Made by a program: the position numbers and the translations under genes. Below the pieces are notes generated by a model, which had not been told where the DNA came from, ran no database searches, and saw nothing but the letters and a program-made list of their open reading frames with translations. A DNA stretch of 64,000 bases, taken from the NCBI GenBank assembly GCA_964017185.1, contig OZ024884.1, forward strand, positions 16,630,548-16,694,547. Reading direction: 5' to 3'. The stretch is from Rugalucina vietnamica (lineage: Eukaryota > Mollusca > Bivalvia > Lucinida > Lucinidae). Positions within the stretch are counted from its first letter, which is position 1. Each line of letters opens with the position of its first letter. Shown in pieces: positions 11,743 through 22,763 of this stretch.

Positions 11743-12021
11743 CATTACGAAAACTTGCCCATGCAATATACAGAGATTTTTTCACCTGTAAAAACTAAAA
11801 ATTTCGTGAGAAAAAAATTTGATATTTTTCTTATTTTTGCTCAAAACATAGATTGTGGGTACACGTTAGAACCGCCTCGCCGAGGCGGTTCTAACGAGTA
11901 CCCACAATCTATGTTTTGGAGCAAAAATAAGAAAAATAGGTATACCCCTGCAAACCCCAGTTTTACTATATAAAAGTGGGGTTTAAGGGGGTATATATTG
12001 CACGGACATGTTTTCCTGATG
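11743..12021 (+). mobile_element. MITE-A full-length copy
   Basis: 279 bp from CATTACGAAAACTTGCCCATG to GGACATGTTTTCCTGATG. The centre is a near-perfect palindrome around GCCTCGCCGAGGC with arms of more than 30 bases. One of the best preserved copies. Confidence 0.88.
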
Positions 12022-12093
12022 GTGTGAAAAGTGGACCAGTACAGTAACTGTAATTGCCGTTATATGGCTATTTCCACTTTTGTGCCTTTATAA

Positions 12094-12371
12094 CATTACG
12101 AAAACATGCCCATGCAATATGCAGAGATTTTTAAAGCTGTAAAAAATGAAAATTTTCAGTGGAAATTTTTGGATATTTTTCTTATTTTTGCTCAAAGCAT
12201 AGATTGTGGGTACACGTTAGAACCGCCTCGCCGAGGCGGTTCTAACGAGTACCCACAATCTATGTTTTGGAGCAAAATAAGAAAAATTGGTATACCTCTG
12301 CATACCCCAGTTTCTCTATATAAAAGTGGGGCTCAAGTGGGTATACATTACACGGACATGTTTTCCTGATG
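12094..12371 (+). mobile_element. MITE-A full-length copy, adjacent to the previous one
   Basis: 278 bp in the same orientation as the copy at 11743-12021, separated by 72 bp. Same termini and central palindrome. Confidence 0.88.
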
Positions 12372-12418
12372 AAATGACACGATTATGTTTTCAAAAATGC
12401 TCGTTTTTATCAGTATAA

Positions 12419-13335
12419 CCACAGGCGCTCGACGACTGGACTCATTTTTTTTTTTTTTTTTTTGTATTTTCACCCGTTTACGATATGTTCATGCAATTAT
12501 TTTACCTTAAAAACCTTTTCTATCAATCCTCAATCAACCCTCGTCTATGGGCTTCTATATAGACAAGGTCGGAAACGCGGTGTCCTAGTTTAATTGGGGT
12601 CATGGGATTCCCCGCATCTCAAACTCATACTTCACCCTTTACCGTTATTTCAATGCTGGCTGTCAACACATGAGTGTCTTTGTAAAAAGGCTCGCCCATT
12701 GCCTTCATTCAAAATAAGCACAACCGCCCGTAAAAACTAACAATAAAAGCATTCTACAGAATTGGAGGACATCCCGAATGAAATCGGCAATCTAGCCGTG
12801 AAATTACTATAAATACACTGGTCACACGACGTGTTACGCCAGCGCGTGATATATGTTACGTTGGTTTTCATAGGTTGCTTGATTTGATATCCAGTCTAAA
12901 CACTTTGTGATCTAGTGTCATGGCAACAATGCAATACAATTATCCAGTAGGATTGATTCTTTCATACGATATTTACAGTGGCCTTCCACTGATTTCTAGA
13001 AACGAAAGGTCACCATACAAAAACATTCGGGATCCCATCCAAGTAGACAGGTGGTGGTATAAAATATAAGTTTACGGGCGACTATGCTTATTTTTGACGA
13101 AGGCAATGGGTGAGACCTTTTAAGTAGACATTCAGCATTGAAATAACGGTAAAGGGTGAAGTACGAGTTTGAGATGCGGGGAATCCCATGACCCCAATTA
13201 AACTAGGACACCGCGTTTCCGACCTTGTCTATATAGTAGCCCATAGACGAGGGTTGATTGAGGATTGATAGAAAAGGTTTTTAAGGTAAAATAATTGCAT
13301 GTACATATCGTAAGGGTCTCCAAACGGGTGAAAAT

Positions 13336-13374
<39 letters not shown>

Positions 13375-13396
13375 TCCAGTCGTCGAGCGCCTGTGG
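12419..13396. mobile_element. 978-bp foldback element with ~325-bp terminal inverted repeats
   Basis: Left arm 12419-12745 and right arm 13070-13396 are inverted copies: ends CCACAGGCGCTCGACGACTGG and its complement, then a poly-T (left) or poly-A (right) run, AATCCTCAATCAACCCTCG, and CATGGGATTCCCCGCATC. Flanks show a TATAA direct repeat at 12414-12418 and 13397-13401, a probable target duplication. The 320-bp core has no open frame, so the element is non-autonomous; superfamily unknown. Confidence 0.85.
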
Positions 13397-13605
13397 TATA
13401 ACCCCCAGTTACAAAAATGCATTGGACTTCATTGAGCCTTAAAGGGAGGGCTTCTGAAGGAGCTAAAGTGGTACCATTGTTTATTGGATTTATGACCCCT
13501 GCTGGTTGCCTCCCCTTGCAATCAATATTGATTTTTTTTTTCTTTTAGGGGCCTCTGTCTGTATTTAGAGTCATTATCAGGCCACCAGGATATCTAGTGT
13601 CTTGT

Positions 13606-13849
13606 CATCAGGAAAACATGTCCGTGTAATGTATACCCCCTTAAACTCCACTTTTATATAGTGAAAATGGGGTATGCAGGGGTATACCTCTTTTTCTTAT
13701 TTTTGCTCCACAGCGAGGCGGTTCTAACGTGTACCCACAATTTATGTTTTGAGCAAAAATAAGAAAAATATCCATTTTTTTCGAATGAAATTTTCAAATT
13801 TTACAAGTGAAAAAATCCCTGTTTTTTGCATGGACAAGTTTTCGTAATG
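13606..13849 (-). mobile_element. MITE-A copy
   Basis: Reverse orientation, from CATCAGGAAAACATGTCCGT to GGACAAGTTTTCGTAATG. The palindrome is reduced to one arm. Confidence 0.82.
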
Positions 13850-14007
13850 TGTCTTAGCATTGATAAGCAAAATTAATGATCCTAAATAGACAGAAATACA
13901 GTCTTTAAAGCATGATTGTATTGTTTCCCTGCCGTTCTTTCGAAAGCCCGAACTGACATATCAAATGCGCGAATAATGTAACGAAACCACAAAAATACTA
14001 TCAAAAA

Positions 14008-14110
14008 CATAACATGTCCCTGACATGTATACCCCCTGAACCCACTCTTTTATATTGCAAAACTGGGGTATGCAGGGGTATACCCATTTTTCTTGCCTTT
14101 TCTCCAAAAC
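14008..14110 (-). mobile_element. MITE-A fragment
   Basis: Has ACATGTCCCTGACATGTATACC, the TTTTATATTG block and GGGGTATACCCATTTTTCTTG; the palindrome and far end are missing. Confidence 0.65.
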
Positions 14111-14184
14111 AGAGAAATGTAAATGTTATTATATAACATTTTGCGTCGTTTTAACATTTTGCGTATTGACAAAGCCTGACTAAA

Positions 14185-14462
14185 CAACGAAAACACCCCG
14201 AATTTTTTTTTCAGCCGTGTAAAACTATCAAAATTTCATTAGAGAAATTATAATACTTTTCTAATTTTTGCTCAAAACATAGATTGTGGGTACACGTTAG
14301 TACCGAGTCGCCGACGGAGGGGGTTAAATCGAAAACCCACAAACTACGTTTTGGAGCAAAAATAAAAACAATAACCATACCCCTGTAACCCTATTTTCAC
14401 ATTACACTATATAAAAGTGGGGTGCATGGGAGCATTCATTGCATGGACATGTTTTCATGATG
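14185..14462 (+). mobile_element. MITE-A copy 3' of paralogue 2
   Basis: From ACGAAAACACCCC to GGACATGTTTTCATGATG with GATTGTGGGTACACGTTAG in the middle; ends about 410 bp beyond the homologous stop of paralogue 2 (14872). Confidence 0.75.
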
Positions 14463-14929
14463 AATTGTGAACGTCACGTTTAATTAGGTAGTTGGTTCAA
14501 ACATTATTGTCCAAGACTACACATAACCAGCAAAAGGTCTGAATAATATTTAAAAAACTTTTACTAAACATAACACAACATCAAAATTAAATCTGCACAA
14601 AAAATATGGCACAAACTGTCTTATGCTGAAACTCAAATATATTATCTAGCATGTTAAGTATGTATGTACTAACGGGCTTTACTTGTACTTATTAGCCATT
14701 ATACCTCGATCGAAGGGCCGACAGCATCTTATCTGCATATTATAATTCTAATCTTACAATGTTTACTGTCTCGAATATTAAGAATTTTCGTTTCACTGAC
14801 AAAATATGTAAAAACGACACAATGTAGGTCATGTAAGTCGACAATAAACATTGCAGGTATGATACAGTTTTTCATCCACCAGTAATGGATACAATTTTCT
14901 TTTTCCATTCGCCATCACGGATACATGTC

Positions 14930-15083
14930 TCAATAATAAATTTTGACAGGTCGCACGCCGTACGTGATGAATCTTCCACCCCCGGGAACACTTTGGCCCT
15001 CGTGTGTCAGAACCGGTTTGCCTGAAACGAGATAAAAATGTAAATAAAAAGTAATGACAAATTTCGCCCAATGAGGGCATGGA

Positions 15084-15132
<49 letters not shown>

Positions 15133-18100
15133 CGGTGTGGTTTGGCCCTTTTGAAGAATTTGAAGCATTTTACAGACAAATCAAAACCATTAACCATCGG
15201 GCAACCAATCCGTTGCCTTTGAATGCTTGATTTCTGGATTGAGTTTTTGTGACATTTTCTGATACTACATTCTGTTATTTTATTATTGTTTTGAATAGGG
15301 CCAGAGGAAAAACACAAAACATAGTTCTAAGCAAGCAAGAGAACAATTCATTCACAGCAGTGTCCAATCTTGGTTTTCATGTCAATTACACGTATGTGTT
15401 CTGCCCATATTGTCATTCATAGTTATCGAACCTGTTTCATTTTGTAATATGAAGTTATATCGAACCTGTTTCATTTTGTCCTTTCCCAAAGAGGATCTTT
15501 ACAACTGTATAATCGAGATCTGTACTATTCTCCTGCAAGAAAACTTCCATCGCACGCTGATTTTGAACTACATTCTTCCAACCAAATGTAACCCCAGCTC
15601 TAAGATATAACGGCATGTATCCTGAAATATTTACCATGATTTCTCATTAAGAAAACACGCTCATGTAATATACAGATTTTTCCCAAGGTGTAAAACCGCC
15701 GAGGCGGTTCTAACGAGTACCCACAATCTATGTTTTGGAGCAAAAACAAGAAAAATAAGTATACCCCTGCAAACCCCAGTTGTGGGTGTTAAGGGGGTAT
15801 ATATCGCACGGACATGTTTTCCTGATGCAACCAAATGTAACACCGGCTCTTAGATATAACGGCATGTATCCTGAAATGAATCAGAATTCACAAAGATAAG
15901 CTAAGATGAAAGCGCTTTTAAACAGTTGAAAATCTCATTTTTTCTCTCTTATACCATTTACTCTTATCTGGTTGCTGTTGATCGGTTACTGATAAATAGC
16001 GCGTATACATAGTCGAAGTGACTTTGTTTGCACATCACTCATGCACGAGTTAACTACATGTAAATTGGTCCATGAGCCAATACCGTAAATTTTGGGGGTC
16101 GGTACCATCTGGCCTGAACAAGTCCCCTTATGATTTTCATGTAGGACTATGTTTGTAGACTTGTAAAAAATCGGGGGGACTTGCATTGCTGGTAGCTTTA
16201 ATGGTGAAACGACACGTTATTTACGATATCCCATATTTAAAAAAAAAGTCATTTGAACACAAAAAACGGTAGGGAATAGTCTTCTAGCTATCCATATCCC
16301 CCTTTCCTCCCCAAGGGAAATTTCTACACTATTATTCTCTAAAAGTACATTGAAAAAGCTATCAAATCCTGTTTTCTGCCATCTGAAAGTCGAAGCGTTT
16401 GCGTTTTACGCTATGTTTTATTAAATTACTCTAAATATTCAATTTCTGCGTCAATAATGGGGGTACACATAGAAAATTGAAAATATCTCAATTGTTTTGT
16501 ATCCTAGACCATTGAACTTGGTCTCATTCTTAAGCTTAGACATATCCCTTTTATCCTATGATAAGTAATGGAAATTATCTTACTTGCATATTCATGAATT
16601 TACATTAAAACATTAAAATGAAAAAAAAAAGTAAGTTAAAAATCAATTATCCCATAAAAACTAATTTCAGGCCTAAACTATCATTGTGGCTCCTTGTTAT
16701 TGTATCAATTATTCTATTTGACAAATTTGTTGATGCCATGGGCCTAAATGAAAATCATCTCATTTGCATTTTCATGAATATTAATGAAAATGACGAAAAT
16801 CAGGATTTACAAAGGGAAAATAATTATATTGCCATTTGAAGGGTTTGGTTTAGGTTATAGGATGTAATTTGAACCCTTAAAACAAATGCTCAAGGGTGCC
16901 AGTTTGGTCAGAGGATCACTTTAATGCCCATTTGTGTCACCTAAAATCACAGAGTGTTCAATACAACACCTAATAAGTGCAGATAGTAAAGGGGTACACC
17001 TATATTACCACATGTATCTTGGCTACTGATAGACCTAGAAAGCAGAAATAGGTATCAAATGATTGCTTTTGCAATGCTATATAACTTTGTAATAAGATAT
17101 AATTATCAAATTGACTTCCTGGTGTTCGAATAATAATGAAAACTTCATGTATTAGACTAAAATCACAGAAAATGGAGAATACCAGCACAGTTGTTTATAT
17201 CTCAGCAACCAAAAGCTCTAAAGAGCTTGAATTGGTATCAAATGATTGCTTTGACAATGCTCTATAACCATGTAATAAGATATATAAACAAGCTGGCTAT
17301 CTTAAGGCTCAAATATTAAAAAAGAACTTCAGATATTAGAGAAAAATAACAGATAAACGAAAGGGAAAAATCAATGAAATTCAGATATCTCAGCAACCAA
17401 AAACTCTAAAGACTTGAAATTTGTATTAAATTATTGTTATGATAATGTTCTATATTAATGTGAAAAAATACAGAATGATTTTGACCTTCTTGGTGTTCAA
17501 ATATTGATGAGAACTTTCAATTTTAGAGACAAATCACAGACCAATGTAGGGGGTATACCTACAGAAACGTTTATAGCTCAGCAGCCAAAAGCCATAGAGA
17601 GCTGAAGTTTGTAACAAATGATTGCTATGATAACATTCTAAAACGACAGAATAAGATACATTAATAGTCAGACTTTTGTGCTGTTCAAATATTGAGGAAA
17701 CTTTAAATATTAGAGAAAAATCACAGAAAATGGAGGGGGTATACCTACAAAAACGTGTATTTCTCAGGAACCAAAAATCATAAAGAACAGAAATTGGTAT
17801 CAAATGATTGTTGTTATAACAACATTTTATGATTATACAATTAGATATATCAATAAGCTGACTCTCTTGTAGGGCAAATACTTAAGGGAACTTCAGATAT
17901 AGGAGAAAAATCACTGGCAAACGAAGGGGGTATATAAATAAAACTGCTGATATCTCAGTGACCAAAAGCTCTAGAGAGCTAAAATTTGAATCAAATGATT
18001 GTTAGAATTATAGTTTATAATCATTAGATAAGAAACATAATTAATTTGACTTTCTCATTGTTGGAATATAGATGAGAACTTTAAATATTAGATAAAAATC

Positions 18101-21100
18101 TCAGAATAAATATAGGGGGTATGCCAACGGAAATGTATATATCTCAGCAACCAAAAGTCCTAGACAGCTGAAATTGGTATCAAATGATTGCTATGGCAGT
18201 ATTTTATAACCATGTTAAGGGTATATAAATAAAATGACTTTCTTGTTTCTCGAATATTTAAGAGAACTTAAACTATAGAAGAAAAAACATTTGCAAACGA
18301 AGGGGGTATACCAATAAAACTGCTGATATATCAGTGACCAAAAGCTCTAGAGAGCTAAAATTGGTATCAAATGATTGCAAGAATAATGTTCTTTTAACAT
18401 AAGCTAAAGAACATAAATAATTTGACTTTCTCACTGTTGGAATATAGATGAAAACTATAAATATTAGATAAAAATCTCAGAAAAATATAGGGGGTATACC
18501 AACGGAAACATATATTTCTCAGCAACCAAAAGTCCTAGATAGCTGAAATTGGTATCAATGATTGCTATGACAATATTCTATAACCATGTAAAGGGTATAT
18601 AAACAAAATATGTTTTTTCTTTCTCGAATATTTAAAGAGAACTTAAGCTATAGTAGAAAAAACATTGGCAAACAAAGGGGGTATACCAAGAAAACTGCTA
18701 ATATATCAGTAACCAAAAGATCTAGAGAGCTTAAATTGGTATCAAATGATTGCTAGAATAACTTTCTTTAATCATGTGATAAAAACATAAATAATTTGAC
18801 TTTGTCATTGATGAAATAGTGATGAGAACTTTAAATATTAGATAAAAAATCTCAGAAAAATATAGGGGGTATACCAACGGAAACGTATATATCTCAATAT
18901 CCAAAAGTTCTAGAGACTGAAAATGCTATAATATGATTGCTTTGACAATATTCTGTAACCATGTAACAAGTATATAAACAAACTGACTTTCTTGTTGCTC
19001 AAATATTTAAAAGAACTTAAGATATAAGAGAAAAATCACTTGCAAACGAAGGGGGTATACCAATGAAACTGCTAATATCTCATCGACAAAAAGCCCTAGA
19101 AAGCTGAAATTGGTATCAAATGAATGCTAAAATAACGCTTTAAAACCACTTGGTAAGTCACTTGAACAATCTGACTTACTTTATTGAATATTGATAAAAA
19201 ACTTTAAATATTAGAGAAAAATCACAGAAAAATTGAGGGGGTATACCACCAAAAAACTTAATACGTCAGCAACCAAAAAATATAGAGAGCTTAAATTGGT
19301 ATCAAATGATTGCTATGGTAATGTTCTATAATCATAAGATAAGATTTATGAAAAATTAGACTTTCTTAGTGTTTGAATATTGATGAAAACTTAAAATATT
19401 AGATAAAAAATCACAGAAAAATATAGGGGGTATACCAAAGGAAACATATATATCTCAACAACCAAAAGTCCTAGAGAGTTGATATTGATATCAAATAATT
19501 GATATGACAATATTCTATGACCATGTAAAAGGTATATAGCAAGCTGACTTTTTGCTGCTCAAATATTTGAGAAAACTTAAGATATAGGAGAAAAATCACT
19601 GGCAAAGAAGGGGGTATATCAATAAAACTGCTGATATCTCAGTTATCAAAGGCTCTACAGAGCTGAAATTGCTATAAAATGATTGCTATGACAATATTCT
19701 ATAACCATGCAACAAGTATATAAAAAAGCTGACTTTCTTGTTTCTCAAATATTTAAAAGAACTCAAGATATAAGAGAAAAATCACTTGCAAACGAAGGGG
19801 GTATACCAATAAAACTGCTACTACCTCAATGACAAACAGCTCTAGAAAGCTGAAATTGGTATCAAATAATTGCTAAGATAATGTTCTAAAATCACGTGGT
19901 AAGACACACAAACAACCTGACTTACTGTTTTCGAATATTGATAAAAACTATAAATATTAGAGAAAAATCACAGAAAAAGTGGAGGAGGTATACCCCCAAA
20001 AAATCTTTATAACTCGGCAACAAAAAGTTATAGAGAGCCGAAATTGGTATCAAATGATTGCTATGGTATTGCTCTATAAACATAGGATAAGATTTATGAA
20101 AAACTAGGCTTTCTTAGTGTTGAATATTGATGAGAACTTAAAATATTAGATAAAAATGACAGAAAAATAGAGGGGGTATACCAACAGAAACGTTTATATC
20201 TCAGCAGCCAAAAGTCCTAGAGAGCTAAAATTGGTATCAAATGATTGATATGACAATAATTGATAGCAATGTCGTATAATAAGACATATGAACAAGCTGA
20301 CTATCTTGTTCCAAAAATTGAAGAAAACTTAAGATATAAGAGAAAAACACAGACAAATGAAGGGGGTATACTAGAATAAACTCGAATATTTTAACCATAA
20401 AGCTACCACCTAGAAAGGTCCCCCCGATTTTATCTAATTCTATACATGGCAAAATTGTGAATAAGTGCGGGGGGATCTGTTCAGGTCAGGTGGTACCGAC
20501 ATCTTAGATAGCTCATGGACCAAATTTGACATACCCCAAAAAATGCATGCATCAGCAAATAATAACAAACATACGTTTAAGGAGAACATTAAAACACCTG
20601 AAAGGCTAATAAATCCGTGCATGTGAGAAGAAGAAGAATGAGAAGAAGACGTAGAAGAATAAGAAAAGAAGAAGAAACTTGCATGTACCTTCGACATACC
20701 AAGCTGCCATTACAACCAATCGACTTACTCCACTTTTTCTCATAGCACCAGAGAACACCTTGGCTGTTTCGGTATATAACGTGACTGGAGTTCTGTTCAG
20801 GAAGCTGCCCGAGGCACCGAGACAGGAGACAATGGCATCCTTCTCCTGGAACTCCTCCGCCATGAGAGCTTCGTCGAAGATATTGACATTCTTTACCTAA
20901 ACATTAAAATGATTTATCGAATACAAATTGCGCAAATAATTTTGGTAAAAGAAAGACGTATAAAATAATGATTACTCAATGTGGTACATTCCAATGAACT
21001 TCTTCTTAAATGCAACGACGCATTCAACATTTAGTCACCTTTATTATGAAAAATAGGTCATTCAGGTAGTTGCTAATTGGATATGAAGTATCCATACAAC

Positions 21101-21387
21101 TTTTCTGAATGGGCAACAATAAAAAGAAAAAATGAATGAACCCAATCAGTGGTAAAATGGTGTAAATGGCCGAGTAGACAACATGAATGGTCATTTAATC
21201 GTGTTTAAAACAGTAAAAAAATATATAAAAAAAAAACAATAACAATACTGACCTGCAAATTATCATGTTTCACCTTAATATTTTCCGGATGCCTCGCAAT
21301 AGCAAGGACCTCGTGTCCCTTATCCAACGCTGACCTTAATAAATTACTCCCTATCCGACCCGTGGCCCCGAAAATTACTAGTTTCAT
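14930..21387 (-). CDS. BLVRB-like NAD(P)H-binding reductase, paralogue 2, frameshifted last exon
   Basis: Exons at 21253-21387, 20689-20896, 15466-15621 and 14930-15021 (minus strand), with the same sizes and phases as paralogue 1 for the first three. Exon 1 (MKLVIFGATGRIGSNLL) differs from paralogue 1 at only 3 of 45 residues. Exon 2 has AIVSCLGASGS and RLVVMAAWY; exon 3 has DLDYTVVK. In exon 4 the reading is GKPVLTHEGQSVPGGGRFITYG, then a 4-bp insertion at about 14951-14955 relative to paralogue 1 shifts the frame and gives a stop at 14930-14932. The homologous tail DLSKFIIETCIRDGEWKKKIVSITGG remains readable in another frame down to a stop at 14872-14874. The gene is therefore either a young pseudogene, an allele with a shortened C terminus, or an assembly error. 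Intron 2 is inflated by a 4.5-kb inverted-repeat element. Confidence 0.75.
15085..15131 (+). repeat. (GT)n microsatellite
   Basis: About 22 GT units in intron 3 of paralogue 2. The minus-strand 162-residue open frame across it (His-Thr repeats) joins shifted exon 4 sequence to intron and is not a separate gene. Confidence 0.9.
15645..15827 (+). mobile_element. MITE-A short copy between duplicated exon-3 ends
   Basis: From CATTAAGAAAACACGCTCATG to GGACATGTTTTCCTGATG with an internal deletion. It lies 24 bp from the exon 3 acceptor of paralogue 2. The 50 bp holding that acceptor and the first 43 bases of the exon (15579-15628) recur on the other side of the MITE at 15828-15878. Confidence 0.8.
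16062..20528. mobile_element. 4.5-kb inverted-repeat element filled with ~187-bp tandem repeats
   Basis: Left arm 16062-16204 and right arm 20392-20528 are inverted copies of about 140 bp: TTGGTCCATGAG, GGTACCA.CTG.CCTGAACA, AATCGGGGGGAC and GGTAGCTTTA occur in order on the left and in reverse complement on the right. Between them are about 18 diverged tandem units from about 16990 to 20366, each with GGGGGTATACC, TATCTCAGCAACCAAAAG, TTGGTATCAAATGATTGC and AAATATTAGA.AAAAATCACAG. Units share perhaps 70-80 percent. No coding capacity. The whole lies in intron 2 of paralogue 2. Confidence 0.8.
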
Positions 21388-21844
21388 TATTTAGTTAGAC
21401 CTTTTATCAAAGCAGATGATATGTGGGTCACCAGTAGGCCACATTATTGGTTTTGTATGGTGGCTCAGAATCGTCGTCTTTTGTGGCAAAAAAGAAGAAA
21501 ATGTACAACGCCGATTAAATTTATATTCAAGAAAAGAATATGCATTGTAAGGGGGATTAACCACAATGATATTTAAAAGCCCAGGAACAATGTGAAGTTT
21601 ACCATATTAACGTTCATGGAGGTGTATTATAAGGCCAAATCATCACGCCATATGATATGTAAAGTACTTTGTATGTAAGTTGTTAAATTGTTTTCACATA
21701 ATATTATGATATGGTTATATTGCAGTGTGGTCCATAACGTAAAAATATTCTATTCTACATCAACGTAGTTTGTTTGTATTGAGGCATAACGTCCCAGTCA
21801 TCAATTTTTCAGTCATGTCGGTACGGAGCCAACGTTTCCTGAGT

Positions 21845-21912
21845 TTAACCACTACTGTAGGGGGTCAAGGACACAACAAGGTGCCGCCTGTGGGGATCGA
21901 ACCAAGGACCCC
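21845..21912 (-). mobile_element. SINE-1 fragment in the shared promoter region
   Basis: GGTCAAGGACACAACAAGGTGCCG then GGGGATCGAACCAAGGACC, the reverse complement of a tRNA B box (GGTTCGATCCCC) with SINE body. It lies between the divergent start codons of paralogues 2 and 3 (21388-22571), where no other gene is seen. Confidence 0.5.
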
Positions 21913-22571
21913 TCGATTATACTTTTTACTTCCCCTCTCGGTTGTACAGGGTAAGAGCCAAGGAAGAGGTGGCCTCTCTTTCAAAACTACTCAACAGGTT
22001 GATTGGGGTCTGGGTGGGACTGGGATGTGGTGTGAACTCTATGATTGTGCCTGTCTTTAACCTAGTAACCCAGTCTGATGACACACATATGCCACCATAC
22101 TATGTAATTTTCCGTCACTGACGGAAAATGCCGTCTTTTCCGGTCTGGAAAATTTAGGCCGTATTTTAGCACAGATATTGACTACACAACCGTGTTTGAT
22201 GATTGGATAGATTTATTTACTTATTGCACGAAAGGATTAGACGATCTACAGCTGCTGATCATCCTTAAATACGCAGTTGATCTCTTGTCTTTGTGTCTCT
22301 TGTATTTACGCATGCGCAAGTAAGGTTTTTTCGCCGCGCGGCTCATTTGGTGTATGATGGATCAATTCGGTCAAGGACAAAAACTATATCCAATCAAAAC
22401 TTCTCCTATCTAATCAATTCAAGGCCACAAACATAAATAAACATTGTCTACTTTCTATGAAAGAAACCATTTTCTTATTCTTTCGCGAAGGAATGGGACA
22501 GACTTCGTGAAATTAAATTCAGACACTGATTTTTTTCACGCCGACCGGCGCCGACGCCAACAGTTACCGAC

Positions 22572-22712
22572 ATGAAAATTGTGCTTGTCGGGGTGACGGG
22601 ACGGATCGGGTTAAGTTTAATGAATGGAGCTTTGGAGCGAGAACATGAAGTTTTGGCTATTGCTAATGAACCTGGACAAATTAAAATGGAGCATAAAAAT
22701 TTGCAGGTAAAA

Positions 22713-22763
<51 letters not shown>

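Noticed and set aside
13198-13422. 74-codon frame with a phenylalanine run
   Set aside because: It is the poly-A tract and arm of the foldback element.
14829-15317. 162-codon minus-strand frame as an independent gene
   Set aside because: It joins intron, a GT microsatellite and the shifted frame of paralogue 2 exon 4.
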